Positions 1 through 6,420 of a stretch of DNA of 9,602 bases are shown one piece after another. The notes beneath the pieces were generated by a model. That model was not told the DNA's origin. It worked only from the letters and a program-made list of their open reading frames with translations, and did no database searches. Each line of letters begins with the position of its first letter. The stretch's first letter is position 1. A program made the position numbers and the translations under genes. The stretch is from positions 1-9,602 of the forward strand of contig JAGBHJ010000082.1 of the NCBI GenBank assembly GCA_017935525.1. Direction: 5' to 3'. This DNA comes from Clostridia bacterium. Lineage in GTDB: Bacteria > Bacillota > Clostridia > HGM11327.

Positions 1-1153
1 CCACCTTGCCCAGCGCGGAGCCGCCAAACAGACTGCCGCCCTTAATGCCGTAAACGTAGGAATGGCAGACAAATACGAACACTATGAGTACCAGCCACAG
101 CACCAGCTTTATAACTGGCTTTGGTATCAGCTGACCCAGAGTATCAAATGACGCCCATCTGGTGCGGATGCCCTCCAGCAAAGAGTTGGAAAACGTGCGG
201 GAGTACATGGATGTATTTTTGTAGCAGTTGCCTACAAAAATGTTTTTGAACAGGTACCATCCGGTCTCCCTGAATGCCATTAAGTGACCCTTGGACCAAC
301 GCAACCTCTGGCGCAGCGCAAAGCGGACCTTTGTGGGCTGCTCGTCGTAAAACATTGCCGCGTCGTTGTATGAAATTTCGTACCCGTGGGCAACGGCGTC
401 AGCGGTAAATGCTCTGTCCTCCGTAAGGGAGGTGTAATTCCAGCCGTTTTGTATCAGCTCGTTGGCGAACAAAAAGCCCGTGCCTTGGATGTTTGTGGCA
501 AGGCGAAGCACAGATCTCGCCCTGTGGCGCACACGAATGGAACGTATCCAATGGAGCGCGTAGGATGCCGCAAGCCAGTTTTCGTCAAAATTCTTTGTGT
601 TTCTGTATGACGTTATTATCTTTACGCCTGAATCAAAGGCGTCGTTCATTCTGGATATGTATGTTTTTTCCAAGAGGTTGTCCGCATCAAAGACAAAGTA
701 GCCGTCAAATGCGTCTATGCCGTAGTCGCGGCGGATGTTCTCTACCAAAAACTGCAGAGCATAGCCCTTTGTTCTGTGGAGGGGGTCGTTCCTCTCGTAA
801 CAAACAGCGCCGTTTTGCCTTGCGATGGCGGCGGTGTCGTCCGTGCAGTTGTCTGCCACCACAAACACCGTCACAAGCTCCGTGCCGTAATCCTGCGCCT
901 TGATGCTGTCAAGGAGATTTTTGATCACGGGGGCCTCGTTTCGTGCGGCGATCATAACGGCGTATTTGTGCTTTTGCTTTGCAGGAGCAAAGCGGCGGGT
1001 AAAGAATATGCCGATGACGGTATAAATGGCAGAGTGAAAAGCAAACAGACCAACGATTGCCAAAAGAACGTCATAAATAATTTCGGCGGTGGCGGATGAC
1101 CCTGCAATAAAAGTGACAGCCTCGGTAAAGAGGGTCTTTATAGCATCAAACAT
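1..1153 (-). CDS. Membrane-associated family 2 glycosyltransferase (C-terminus outside window)
   Basis: Reading the minus strand from the ATG at 1153-1151 gives 384 codons without a stop, running off the left edge. A GGAG ribosome binding site (cGGAGaaagct) lies 7 bases before the start. The N-terminus has one hydrophobic segment (about residues 27-52). A GT-A fold follows: a nucleotide-sugar strand around AVMIAARNEA (65-74), VVADNCTDDT (98-107), a DxD motif in FDADN (155-159), TED (244-246) and QRLRW (282-286). The order DxD, TED, Q(Q/R)xRW is the signature of processive-type GT2 enzymes of the cellulose/hyaluronan/poly-GlcNAc synthase kind. A second hydrophobic segment (about 346-366) follows, so the active domain sits on the cytoplasmic face between membrane helices. 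It probably transfers sugars from a UDP-sugar to a lipid or growing glycan. The acceptor and product cannot be told from sequence. It has its own promoter and is divergent from the next gene. Confidence 0.88.
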   Translation of the reverse strand, partial: MFDAIKTLFTEAVTFIAGSSATAEIIYDVLLAIVGLFAFHSAIYTVIGIFFTRRFAPAKQKHKYAVMIAARNEAPVIKNLLDSIKAQDYGTELVTVFVVADNCTDDTAAIARQNGAVCYERNDPLHRTKGYALQFLVENIRRDYGIDAFDGYFVFDADNLLEKTYISRMNDAFDSGVKIITSYRNTKNFDENWLAASYALHWIRSIRVRHRARSVLRLATNIQGTGFLFANELIQNGWNYTSLTEDRAFTADAVAHGYEISYNDAAMFYDEQPTKVRFALRQRLRWSKGHLMAFRETGWYLFKNIFVGNCYKNTSMYSRTFSNSLLEGIRTRWASFDTLGQLIPKPVIKLVLWLVLIVFVFVCHSYVYGIKGGSLFGGSALGKV

Positions 1154-1185
1154 AGCTTTCTCCGTTAAAAGTTATTTATGGAATA

Positions 1186-1214
1186 ATTATACCACCGTTG
1201 CGGATATTTTGCAA
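1186..1214 (-). promoter_or_regulatory. Sigma-A promoter for the glycosyltransferase
   Basis: On the minus strand, TTGCAA (1214-1209) and a perfect TATAAT (1191-1186) are separated by 17 bp, and TGG just before the -10 makes it an extended -10 element. The expected transcription start is near 1179, about 25 bases before the ATG at 1153. The spacing, hexamers and position all fit a vegetative promoter. Confidence 0.75.
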
Positions 1215-1314
1215 GTGAAAAATGTGGGAAAAAGGGGAAACGGAGAGAATAACGTCGAATGGGCGGACGGCAAAACCGGGATGAGAACTGCTTGTGCAGT
1301 GCAAGATCGGATAA

Positions 1315-1330
1315 CTTAATACGTATTAAG
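1315..1330. promoter_or_regulatory. Perfect 16-bp palindrome, candidate operator
   Basis: CTTAATACGTATTAAG reads identically on both strands with no mismatch or spacer. It lies 41 bp upstream of the -35 of the small membrane protein promoter (centre about 84 bp before the predicted start of transcription) and about 143 bp upstream of the predicted glycosyltransferase start. A contiguous inverted repeat of this length is typical of a dimeric helix-turn-helix regulator site. The stem is too AT-rich to be a convincing terminator. The position suits an activator or a shared divergent operator. The cognate regulator is unknown and not encoded in the window. Confidence 0.5.
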
Positions 1331-1371
1331 AAAATTTTTACAAAAAAACACAGTATACCTCAAAAAACCTA

Positions 1372-1400
1372 TTGACATTTGATGAAGGGTATGCTATAAT
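1372..1400 (+). promoter_or_regulatory. Consensus sigma-A promoter of the small membrane protein gene
   Basis: A perfect TTGACA (1372-1377), a 17-bp spacer and a perfect TATAAT (1395-1400) with TGC before it (extended -10). A-rich tracts lie immediately upstream. It is the closest match to consensus in the window. Transcription should start near 1407, giving a 5' leader of about 65 bases. Confidence 0.9.
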
Positions 1401-1472
1401 GAAAATACCAAGAGTTTTGGCGGAAAAATGCGGATAACGTGTTTTGAATAATGATAATTCGGGAGGTATAAT

Positions 1473-1787
1473 ATGGAAGATAGAAAAAGAACGGTGCGAA
1501 GAATCATTGCCCTTGTAATGAACATCGTATTGTATATCTCATTACCGTACGTATTGCAGCTTGTACAAATGTTATCCGGTGATAATAAGCTGGTAATAAT
1601 CTTACAATTGATTTTATTGTATTGGGTCAAACTGTATCTTGTTATTGTAGTAATTATTATGTTTCTTGTTTTCAACGTTAAAAAGCGACCGTTGGGAAAG
1701 ACTGTTTTATCCAGCTCATTGCTTAATATAGGCATGGTATTTGTTCCCGCGCTCATTATACGGCTGATACTCAGATTCTTATTGTAG
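1473..1787 (+). CDS. Small hydrophobic membrane protein of unknown function, 104 aa
   Basis: I do not recognise the family. The ATG at 1473 follows a strong GGGAGG (1461-1466) at 6 bases. The protein starts with a basic segment (MEDRKRTVRR). Hydrophobic stretches follow at about residues 11-34, 39-69 and 79-102, consistent with three membrane helices. A basic loop (VKKRPLGK, 69-76) lies between the second and third, and the C-terminus is hydrophobic (RLILRFLL). There are no cysteines and no recognisable catalytic motif. Codon choice is richer in A/T than in lepA next door (many TTA, ATT, GTA codons), which may point to weaker selection or foreign origin. A consensus promoter and a strong terminator make it a single-gene transcription unit. 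A coding role is likely from the promoter, ribosome binding site and membrane topology, but the function is open. A holin-like, toxin-like or stress membrane protein cannot be separated from sequence. Confidence 0.75.
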   Translation: MEDRKRTVRRIIALVMNIVLYISLPYVLQLVQMLSGDNKLVIILQLILLYWVKLYLVIVVIIMFLVFNVKKRPLGKTVLSSSLLNIGMVFVPALIIRLILRFLL

Positions 1788-1817
1788 TTTGGTAAGGCTG
1801 ATCGTATATTTGTTATC

Positions 1818-1849
1818 AAATCCCGAAGTGCTGTTCTTCGGGATTTTTT
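1818..1849 (+). terminator. Rho-independent terminator after the small membrane protein gene
   Basis: AAATCCCGAAG (1818-1828) pairs perfectly with CTTCGGGATTT (1836-1846), an 11-bp stem with a 7-base loop. The stem runs into a six-T tract (1844-1849). It lies 30 bases after the stop at 1787 and just before the lepA promoter, so it separates the two units. Confidence 0.93.
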
Positions 1850-1859
1850 GTATTCAAAT

Positions 1860-1898
1860 TTGACATAATTGACAAAACATGGTATAATATAGTATAGT
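1860..1898 (+). promoter_or_regulatory. lepA promoter with duplicated -35 element
   Basis: TTGACA (1860-1865), 17 bp, then TATAAT (1883-1888) with TGG before it forms a consensus extended -10 promoter. A second perfect TTGACA (1869-1874) starts exactly 9 bp after the first and is 18 bp from TATAGT (1893-1898), so a second overlapping promoter shifted by about 10 bp is possible. Predicted starts are near 1895 and 1905, giving a short leader before the ATG at 1926. Confidence 0.85.
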
Positions 1899-1925
1899 GT
1901 TAAAATATTGAAAGGACGAATACGT

Positions 1926-3731
1926 ATGCCCGGGATCGCAAAAGAAAATATAAGAAATTTTTCTATAATCGCTCATATTGACCATGGCAAATCAACTCTT
2001 GCCGACAGATTATTGGAAAGGACTGGTCGAGTTGCCCAAAGAGATATGGTGGCACAGATACTGGACTCCATGGATCTGGAAAAGGAAAAGGGCATTACCA
2101 TAAAATCAAGAGCAGTAAGACTCAGCTATACCGCTAAAAACGGCGAGGATTACGTGCTGAATCTGATAGATACCCCCGGACACGTGGATTTTACCTACGA
2201 GGTCTCCAGAAGCCTTGCGGCCTGCGAGGGCGCATTGCTGGTGGTGGATGCATCCCAGGGTATTGAGGCGCAGACATTGGCAAACGCATACCTTGCCATC
2301 GAGAATGATCTTGAGGTCATCCCCGTAATAAACAAGGTTGACCTGCCGTCTGCAGAGCCGGAAAGAGTAAGGGGAGAGATAGAGGACGTTATAGGTCTTG
2401 ATGCGTCCATGGCTCCGCTGATCTCCGCAAAGACCGGCCTTAATATTGACGACGTGCTGGAGGCGATAGTTAATTACATTCCGTCACCCGAGGGCAATGA
2501 CGATGCGCCGTTGCAGGCACTTATATTTGACTCCTTCTACGACTCCTACAAGGGTGCTATTGCCTACGTAAGGATAAAGGAGGGTACGGTGCAGGTTGGT
2601 GATACCATTATCATGATGTCCAACGGCCACTCCTTTGAGGTTACTGAGGTTGGCTTCTTTACACCCGATATGTCCCCCTGCGACGTATTGAGAGCAGGTG
2701 ACGTTGGTTATATCTGCGCAAGCATCAAAAACGTGCAGGATACTACCGTGGGTGATACTATCACAAAGCAGAGCAACAAGGCAAAGGAGCCTTTGCCCGG
2801 TTACAGAGCAGTGCAGCCCATGGTGTTTGCAGGCTTTTACCCCGCTGACGGCTCAAATTACGACGCATTGAGGGATGCCTTGGAAAAGCTTAAGCTGAAT
2901 GACGCCGCCTTGACCTTTGAGGCAGAAACGTCAACGGCGCTGGGCTTTGGCTTCAGATGCGGATTTTTGGGTCTGCTCCATATGGATATAATACAGGAGA
3001 GAATAGACAGAGAGTTCAACCTTGATATCGTTACAACGTCTCCCAGCGTTATATATAAGCTGATGATGACCAGCGGCGAGGTGGTGGAGCTTTCCAATCC
3101 TACGAATATGCCCGACGCTACGTTGATAGAGTACATGGAGGAGCCCGTGGTTGAGGCGCATATCATGACTCCCAACGACTTTGTTGGCGGAATCATGGAG
3201 CTTTGTCAGGACAGACGAGGCACATATATCGACATGGAATATATGGAGGAAAACAGAGTAATACTCAAGTACATCCTCCCGTTGAATGAGATAATCTACG
3301 ACTTCTTTGATATATTAAAATCCAGAACAAGGGGCTATGCTTCCCTTGACTATGAGCTCAGCGGATACAGAAGAAGCGAGCTTGTAAAGCTGGATATACT
3401 TTTGAACGGCGATATAATCGATGCGTTCTCTATGATAGTCCATAAGGAAAAGTCCTACGCAAAGGGTCGCTTTGTGGCGCAAAAGCTGAAGGACGTTATC
3501 CCCCAGCAGATGTTTGAGATACCCATCCAGGCGGCTATCGGCAACAAGGTAATTGCAAGAGAGACCATCAGAGCGTTGAGAAAGGACGTTCTTGCAAAGT
3601 GCTACGGCGGCGACATCACCAGAAAGAAGAAGCTGCTGGAAAAGCAGAAGGAAGGTAAAAAGAAGATGCGTCAGTTTGGTACTGTTGAGGTACCCTCCGA
3701 GGCATTTATGGCGGTGCTTAAGTTTGAGTAA
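1926..3731 (+). CDS. lepA: Elongation factor 4 (LepA), ribosome back-translocase GTPase
   Basis: The ATG at 1926 has AAAGGA (1911-1916) 9 bases upstream and gives 601 aa, against 599 for E. coli LepA. An in-frame TTG at 1908 would add six residues but lacks a good site. GTPase motifs: G1 AHIDHGKST (16-24), the switch region KEKGITIK, DTPGH (82-86) and NKVD (136-139). Family-specific parts include GFLGLLHMDI..RI.REF in the EF-G-like domain and the basic LepA C-terminal domain (RALRKDVLAKCYGGD, RKKKLLEKQKEGKKKM). The G2 region reads KEKGITIKSRAV where RERGITIK is more usual, a conservative change. LepA binds ribosomes and uses GTP to act on stalled or mistranslocated complexes and in 30S biogenesis. 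It has its own promoter, and its stop overlaps the start of hemW, so the two are co-transcribed and probably translationally coupled. Confidence 0.98.
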   Translation: MPGIAKENIRNFSIIAHIDHGKSTLADRLLERTGRVAQRDMVAQILDSMDLEKEKGITIKSRAVRLSYTAKNGEDYVLNLIDTPGHVDFTYEVSRSLAACEGALLVVDASQGIEAQTLANAYLAIENDLEVIPVINKVDLPSAEPERVRGEIEDVIGLDASMAPLISAKTGLNIDDVLEAIVNYIPSPEGNDDAPLQALIFDSFYDSYKGAIAYVRIKEGTVQVGDTIIMMSNGHSFEVTEVGFFTPDMSPCDVLRAGDVGYICASIKNVQDTTVGDTITKQSNKAKEPLPGYRAVQPMVFAGFYPADGSNYDALRDALEKLKLNDAALTFEAETSTALGFGFRCGFLGLLHMDIIQERIDREFNLDIVTTSPSVIYKLMMTSGEVVELSNPTNMPDATLIEYMEEPVVEAHIMTPNDFVGGIMELCQDRRGTYIDMEYMEENRVILKYILPLNEIIYDFFDILKSRTRGYASLDYELSGYRRSELVKLDILLNGDIIDAFSMIVHKEKSYAKGRFVAQKLKDVIPQQMFEIPIQAAIGNKVIARETIRALRKDVLAKCYGGDITRKKKLLEKQKEGKKKMRQFGTVEVPSEAFMAVLKFE

Positions 3732-4860
3732 TAAAGGGGTATCGCTGTACGTCCACATTCCCTACTGCAGAAGAAAATGCAGATACTGTGACTTTGCGTC
3801 CTTTGCAGGCAGGGGAGATACCGCGCAGGCATACGCAAAAAGGGTCGTGGATGAGCTGTTGCAGTATAAGGACGAGGGCTTGACGGCAAGAACGGTATTC
3901 TTTGGCGGTGGCACTCCATCGGAGGTGGATACTGACGTCATAAAGACTATTGTCAACGGCATAAAAGAGAGCTTTGTGTGGGCACCGGTTGAGGCGACTA
4001 TCGAGTGCAATCCGTGCTCGGCAACACTGCAAAAGCTGACAGAGTACAGAGCAATGGGCTTTGACAGAGTCAGCATAGGCGTGCAAAGTTTTGACGAGGC
4101 CGTGCTTAAGACCATTGGCAGAGTGCACGATAGCAGGGAGGCAATGGACTGCATCAAAAACGCAAGGCTGGCAGGGTTCAAAAACGTAAGCATAGACCTT
4201 ATGTTTTCCATACCGGGGCAGACGGCGGAGATGCTGACGGAGTCGGCAGAGCTTGCGGCGGAGCTGGGTGTTGACCACGTTTCTGTATATTCGCTGATTT
4301 TGGAGGAGGGCACACCTCTTACCGAGGCGGTGGACAGAGGCGAGCTGGAAACGGTTGGTGAGGATGAGGACAGACTGATGTACGGCAGCGTTTGCGAGCT
4401 TTTGGCAAAAAAAGGCTACAAGAGGTACGAGGTCTCAAACTTTGCCAAGGACGGCTTTGAGTCAAAGCACAATATGGCATATTGGCAAAGGCTGGACTAT
4501 ATCGGCGTTGGCTCGGCGGCACATTCCTGCTATATGGAGGAAAGATACTCAAACCCCGTAACCATTGAGGGCTATATATCATCCGATAAGGTTGGTAGGC
4601 ACGCCGAGGACAGAGTGAGCCTGACGGATACCGATATTCTTGAGGAGACGGTGATGCTGGGCTTGAGAACAGCGGCAGGTGTCAACGTAAAACGCCTTAC
4701 CGAGAAGTTGAGTGATAAGGGACAAGCCCGTCTGACGGACGTGATAAATAAGCTTGTAAACGAGTGCCTGCTGAGCTGTGACGGCGACGTCATCAGGGCA
4801 ACCGATAAGGGGCTTGACGTACTAAATAGGGTTATTTTGGAGATAGTTTCAGCTTTTTGA
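3724..4860 (+). CDS. hemW: HemW, radical SAM heme chaperone (HemN-like)
   Basis: No ATG lies near the conserved N-terminus. The best start is TTG at 3724, with GGCGGTG (3710-3716) 7 bases upstream, giving MSNKGVSLYVHIPYC and 378 aa, the usual HemW length. It overlaps the last 8 bases of lepA. The radical SAM cluster is C15-x3-C19-x2-C22, followed by Asp-Phe. True coproporphyrinogen dehydrogenases (HemN) carry a fourth Cys there, which HemW proteins lack. Further motifs are FGGGTPS (60-66), ECNP, the HemW signature HNMAYW (249-254), and GVGSAAHS (261-268). Family members bind heme and SAM and are thought to deliver heme to membrane targets; many genomes mis-name them coproporphyrinogen oxidase. 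In Clostridia hemW commonly follows lepA, as here, though hrcA often comes next and is absent. I see no terminator between it and the pfkA promoter. Confidence 0.93.
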   Translation: MSNKGVSLYVHIPYCRRKCRYCDFASFAGRGDTAQAYAKRVVDELLQYKDEGLTARTVFFGGGTPSEVDTDVIKTIVNGIKESFVWAPVEATIECNPCSATLQKLTEYRAMGFDRVSIGVQSFDEAVLKTIGRVHDSREAMDCIKNARLAGFKNVSIDLMFSIPGQTAEMLTESAELAAELGVDHVSVYSLILEEGTPLTEAVDRGELETVGEDEDRLMYGSVCELLAKKGYKRYEVSNFAKDGFESKHNMAYWQRLDYIGVGSAAHSCYMEERYSNPVTIEGYISSDKVGRHAEDRVSLTDTDILEETVMLGLRTAAGVNVKRLTEKLSDKGQARLTDVINKLVNECLLSCDGDVIRATDKGLDVLNRVILEIVSAF

Positions 4861-4881
4861 CAAATTTTTTTGAAAAAACTA

Positions 4882-4910
4882 TTGACAAAATTGACTTTTT
4901 TTGGCATACT
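4882..4910 (+). promoter_or_regulatory. pfkA promoter
   Basis: TTGACA (4882-4887), a 17-bp spacer ending in TGG, and CATACT (4905-4910, 4 of 6 matches) lie just after the hemW stop. A second TTGACT (4891-4896) starts 9 bp downstream of the first, the same layout as at lepA. TATACA at 4910-4915 is an alternative -10 but would give a poor spacing (22 bp). The start of transcription is expected near 4917. Confidence 0.65.
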
Positions 4911-4925
4911 ATACAGTGAGGAAGA

Positions 4926-4974
4926 AAAAGGGCTTGCAGGTGGCGCCTGCGGGACTTTTGTATAGATTTTTTTT
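4926..4974 (+). promoter_or_regulatory. Structured pfkA 5' leader: interrupted hairpin followed by T8
   Basis: In the roughly 80-base leader, GCAGG (4936-4940) pairs with CCTGC (4946-4950) around a TGGCG loop. AAAAG (4926-4930) can pair with CTTTT (4955-4959) outside an internal loop. After 7 further bases comes T8 (4967-4974). The hairpin and T-run resemble an attenuator, but the gap is too long for a canonical terminator. It matches no riboswitch class I can recognise. Confidence 0.35.
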
Positions 4975-4996
4975 ATTTGACAGAAAGGATAAAATC

Positions 4997-5995
4997 ATGG
5001 AAGGAAACAGAACTATTGCTATTATGACCAGCGGCGGCGATGCCCCGGGTATGAACGCGGCTATAAGAGCTATTGCAAAGGCTGCAATTTATAAGGGCTA
5101 CAAGGTAGTTGGCGTAATAGACGGCTTTAAGGGACTTGTTGAGGCAAACTTTAAGGAGCTTACCGTAAACAGCGTAGAAAACATTATGCAGCTTGGCGGT
5201 ACGGTGCTCGGCACAGCTCGTCTGCCCGAGTTCAAGCAGCCCGAGGTGCAGGATAAGGCAGTAAACGTATTGAAGACATACGGTATCACGGATATAGTTG
5301 TTATTGGCGGCGACGGCTCATTTACAGGAGCGCAGAAGCTGAGCCACAAGTGTGAGGAGCCCCAGCACAATTACAAGTGTAACGTAGTTTGCTTGCCCGG
5401 CACTATTGATAACGACCTGGCTTGTACAGACTACACCATCGGCTTTGATACAGCGTTGAACACGGTGCTTGAGGCTATTGACAAGATAAGAGATACGATG
5501 TCATCCCACGGCAGATGCTGCGTGGTTGAGGTCATGGGTAACAGATGCGGAGATCTTTCTCTGTTCTCATCCATCAATTCAGGCGCAGAGAGCCTTATTT
5601 TGGCAGAGAGACCCGAAAGCTTTGATATCGACAGGATCTGTGATGAGGTTGCAGAGGGTGCAAAGAATGGTAAGAAGTGCCACATCGTTATCCTCTCCGA
5701 GCTTTTGACGGATGCAGGCGAGCTGGCAAAGACTATCGAGAAGAGAACGGGCGTTTCCACACGTCCTTCCATACTGGGCTACATTCAGAGAGGCGGCAGA
5801 CCTTCTGCAAGCGACAGAATGTTGGCAACAAAGATGGGTGTTTATGCTGTTGACCTTTTGGAAAAGGGCGTAAGCAACCAGATCGTTTCCATCAGAAACA
5901 ACAAGATCGTAAACGACGATATCGACGTTGCTCTTGCAATGCCCAGAGTATTTGACGAGGATCTCTACAAGATGAACGAGATACTCTCTATCTGA
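4997..5995 (+). CDS. pfkA: ATP-dependent 6-phosphofructokinase
   Basis: The enzyme phosphorylates fructose 6-phosphate to fructose 1,6-bisphosphate, the committed step of glycolysis, in the cytoplasm. The ATG at 4997 has AAAGGA 7 bases upstream, giving 332 aa (about 320 is usual for bacterial PfkA). ATP-site glycines lie in MTSGGDAPGMN (10-20), and GGDGS is at 104-108. The catalytic loop PGTIDND (134-140) contains the proposed base D138. The Gly after Pro marks ATP use; PPi-dependent enzymes have Lys there. R173, R256 and R265 match the E. coli sugar-phosphate arginines 162, 243 and 252. Two positions are unusual: MGN (180-182) where MGR is normal, and LGYIQRGG with Tyr262 where E. coli has His249. 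It has its own promoter, a structured leader and a terminator, so it is mainly monocistronic. The substitutions could alter effector response or kinetics, but all catalytic residues are present. Confidence 0.97.
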   Translation: MEGNRTIAIMTSGGDAPGMNAAIRAIAKAAIYKGYKVVGVIDGFKGLVEANFKELTVNSVENIMQLGGTVLGTARLPEFKQPEVQDKAVNVLKTYGITDIVVIGGDGSFTGAQKLSHKCEEPQHNYKCNVVCLPGTIDNDLACTDYTIGFDTALNTVLEAIDKIRDTMSSHGRCCVVEVMGNRCGDLSLFSSINSGAESLILAERPESFDIDRICDEVAEGAKNGKKCHIVILSELLTDAGELAKTIEKRTGVSTRPSILGYIQRGGRPSASDRMLATKMGVYAVDLLEKGVSNQIVSIRNNKIVNDDIDVALAMPRVFDEDLYKMNEILSI

Positions 5996-6018
5996 TGACG
6001 TAAAACAAATATCGGCGG

Positions 6019-6050
6019 AGGCGGTGTGGTTTCATACCGCCTTGCTTTTT
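6019..6050 (+). terminator. Rho-independent terminator after pfkA
   Basis: AGGCGGTGTG (6019-6028) pairs with CATACCGCCT (6033-6042) through 10 bp with one G-U pair and a GTTT loop. TTGCTTTTT follows. The T-run ends only 11 bases before the start codon of the next gene, so that gene depends on readthrough unless it has an unseen promoter. Confidence 0.88.
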
Positions 6051-6061
6051 GGTGAGGGAAT

Positions 6062-6388
6062 ATGATAAAGGAATACGAAAAGCTGTACGAGCAGATACCT
6101 GCCTCCACCTGCAAGGACGGTTGCTTTGAATGCTGTACCAACATGATACAGTTTATGCCCGCAGAGGAGGCTAACATGGGCGGATATACATACACGGGCA
6201 AGTGTAACCATCTGGTGGACGGCAAATGCACCATATATACAAGACGCCCCTTTGTATGCAGGATATTCGGCTCCAGCAGCATCATGAGCTGTGAGGGCTG
6301 CACACCCGAAAGGTATCTTTCCGAGGAGGAAACAAGACGACTTTTTAGGGAATACGTCAGCATTGAGGGCAAAAAATCAGGGAAATAA
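6062..6388 (+). CDS. YkgJ-family cysteine cluster protein, 108 aa
   Basis: The N-terminus carries CKDGCFECC (C17, C21, C24, C25), the CxxxCxxCC pattern of the YkgJ/UPF0153 family. C48 and C56 follow, with GKCTIYTRRPFVCRIFG matching the family's C.IY..RP..CR block, including C66. Two more cysteines lie at 77 and 80, making nine in all. The clustered cysteines probably bind Zn or an iron-sulfur cluster. The cellular role of the family is not established. The ATG at 6062 has GAGG (6054-6057) only 4 bases away, a tight spacing. No promoter lies between the pfkA terminator and this gene, so expression probably comes from pfkA readthrough. The length is normal for short family members. No terminator follows; the pepP promoter starts 33 bp after the stop. 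Confidence 0.85.
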   Translation: MIKEYEKLYEQIPASTCKDGCFECCTNMIQFMPAEEANMGGYTYTGKCNHLVDGKCTIYTRRPFVCRIFGSSSIMSCEGCTPERYLSEEETRRLFREYVSIEGKKSGK

Positions 6389-6420
6389 TCACAAATGTCG
6401 GAAATGTTGATAAAAAACGA

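Larger units (their letters stand above)
1154..1472. other. Divergent intergenic region, non-coding
   Basis: This 319-bp stretch separates two divergent genes. It holds the leftward promoter (1186-1214), the rightward promoter (1372-1400) and a perfect palindrome (1315-1330). Between the palindrome and the rightward -35 lie A/T tracts (AAAATTTTT at 1331-1339, A7 at 1342-1348, A6 at 1362-1367) that could act as an UP element or bend DNA. The part from about 1215 to 1310 is more GC-rich. I see no coding potential with a ribosome binding site in it and nothing recognisable. The octamer CGGATAAC occurs twice (1308-1315 and 1431-1438), which may be chance. Confidence 0.6.

Noticed and set aside
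386..1319. Several plus-strand open frames of 74-136 codons (386-610, 493-903, 776-1099, 1089-1319)
   Set aside because: They lie antisense to, or run off the start of, the minus-strand glycosyltransferase. That gene has family motifs throughout, while these frames have no ribosome binding site and no recognisable domain.
1308..1438. Octamer CGGATAAC repeated at 1308-1315 and 1431-1438
   Set aside because: Two copies of 8 bases 123 bp apart are near chance level, and the copies do not sit in equivalent positions relative to a promoter.
1394..1819. Minus-strand 141-codon frame across the small membrane protein gene
   Set aside because: It covers the promoter, gene and terminator of the plus-strand unit, is rich in low-complexity residues, and lacks a promoter. 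The plus-strand signals explain the region fully.
1908..1925. Upstream TTG start for lepA that would add six residues
   Set aside because: Its ribosome binding site is poor, whereas the ATG at 1926 has AAAGGA at 9 bases and gives the family length.
3315..4313. Long antisense frames over lepA and hemW (for example 3718-4278 and 3762-4313, minus strand)
   Set aside because: They are shadow frames caused by codon bias of well-conserved genes; none has its own motif or a ribosome binding site.
4901..4996. N-terminal extension of PfkA from a TTG at 4901
   Set aside because: It would start inside the promoter and translate the leader hairpin. The ATG at 4997 has a good ribosome binding site and begins at the conserved N-terminus.
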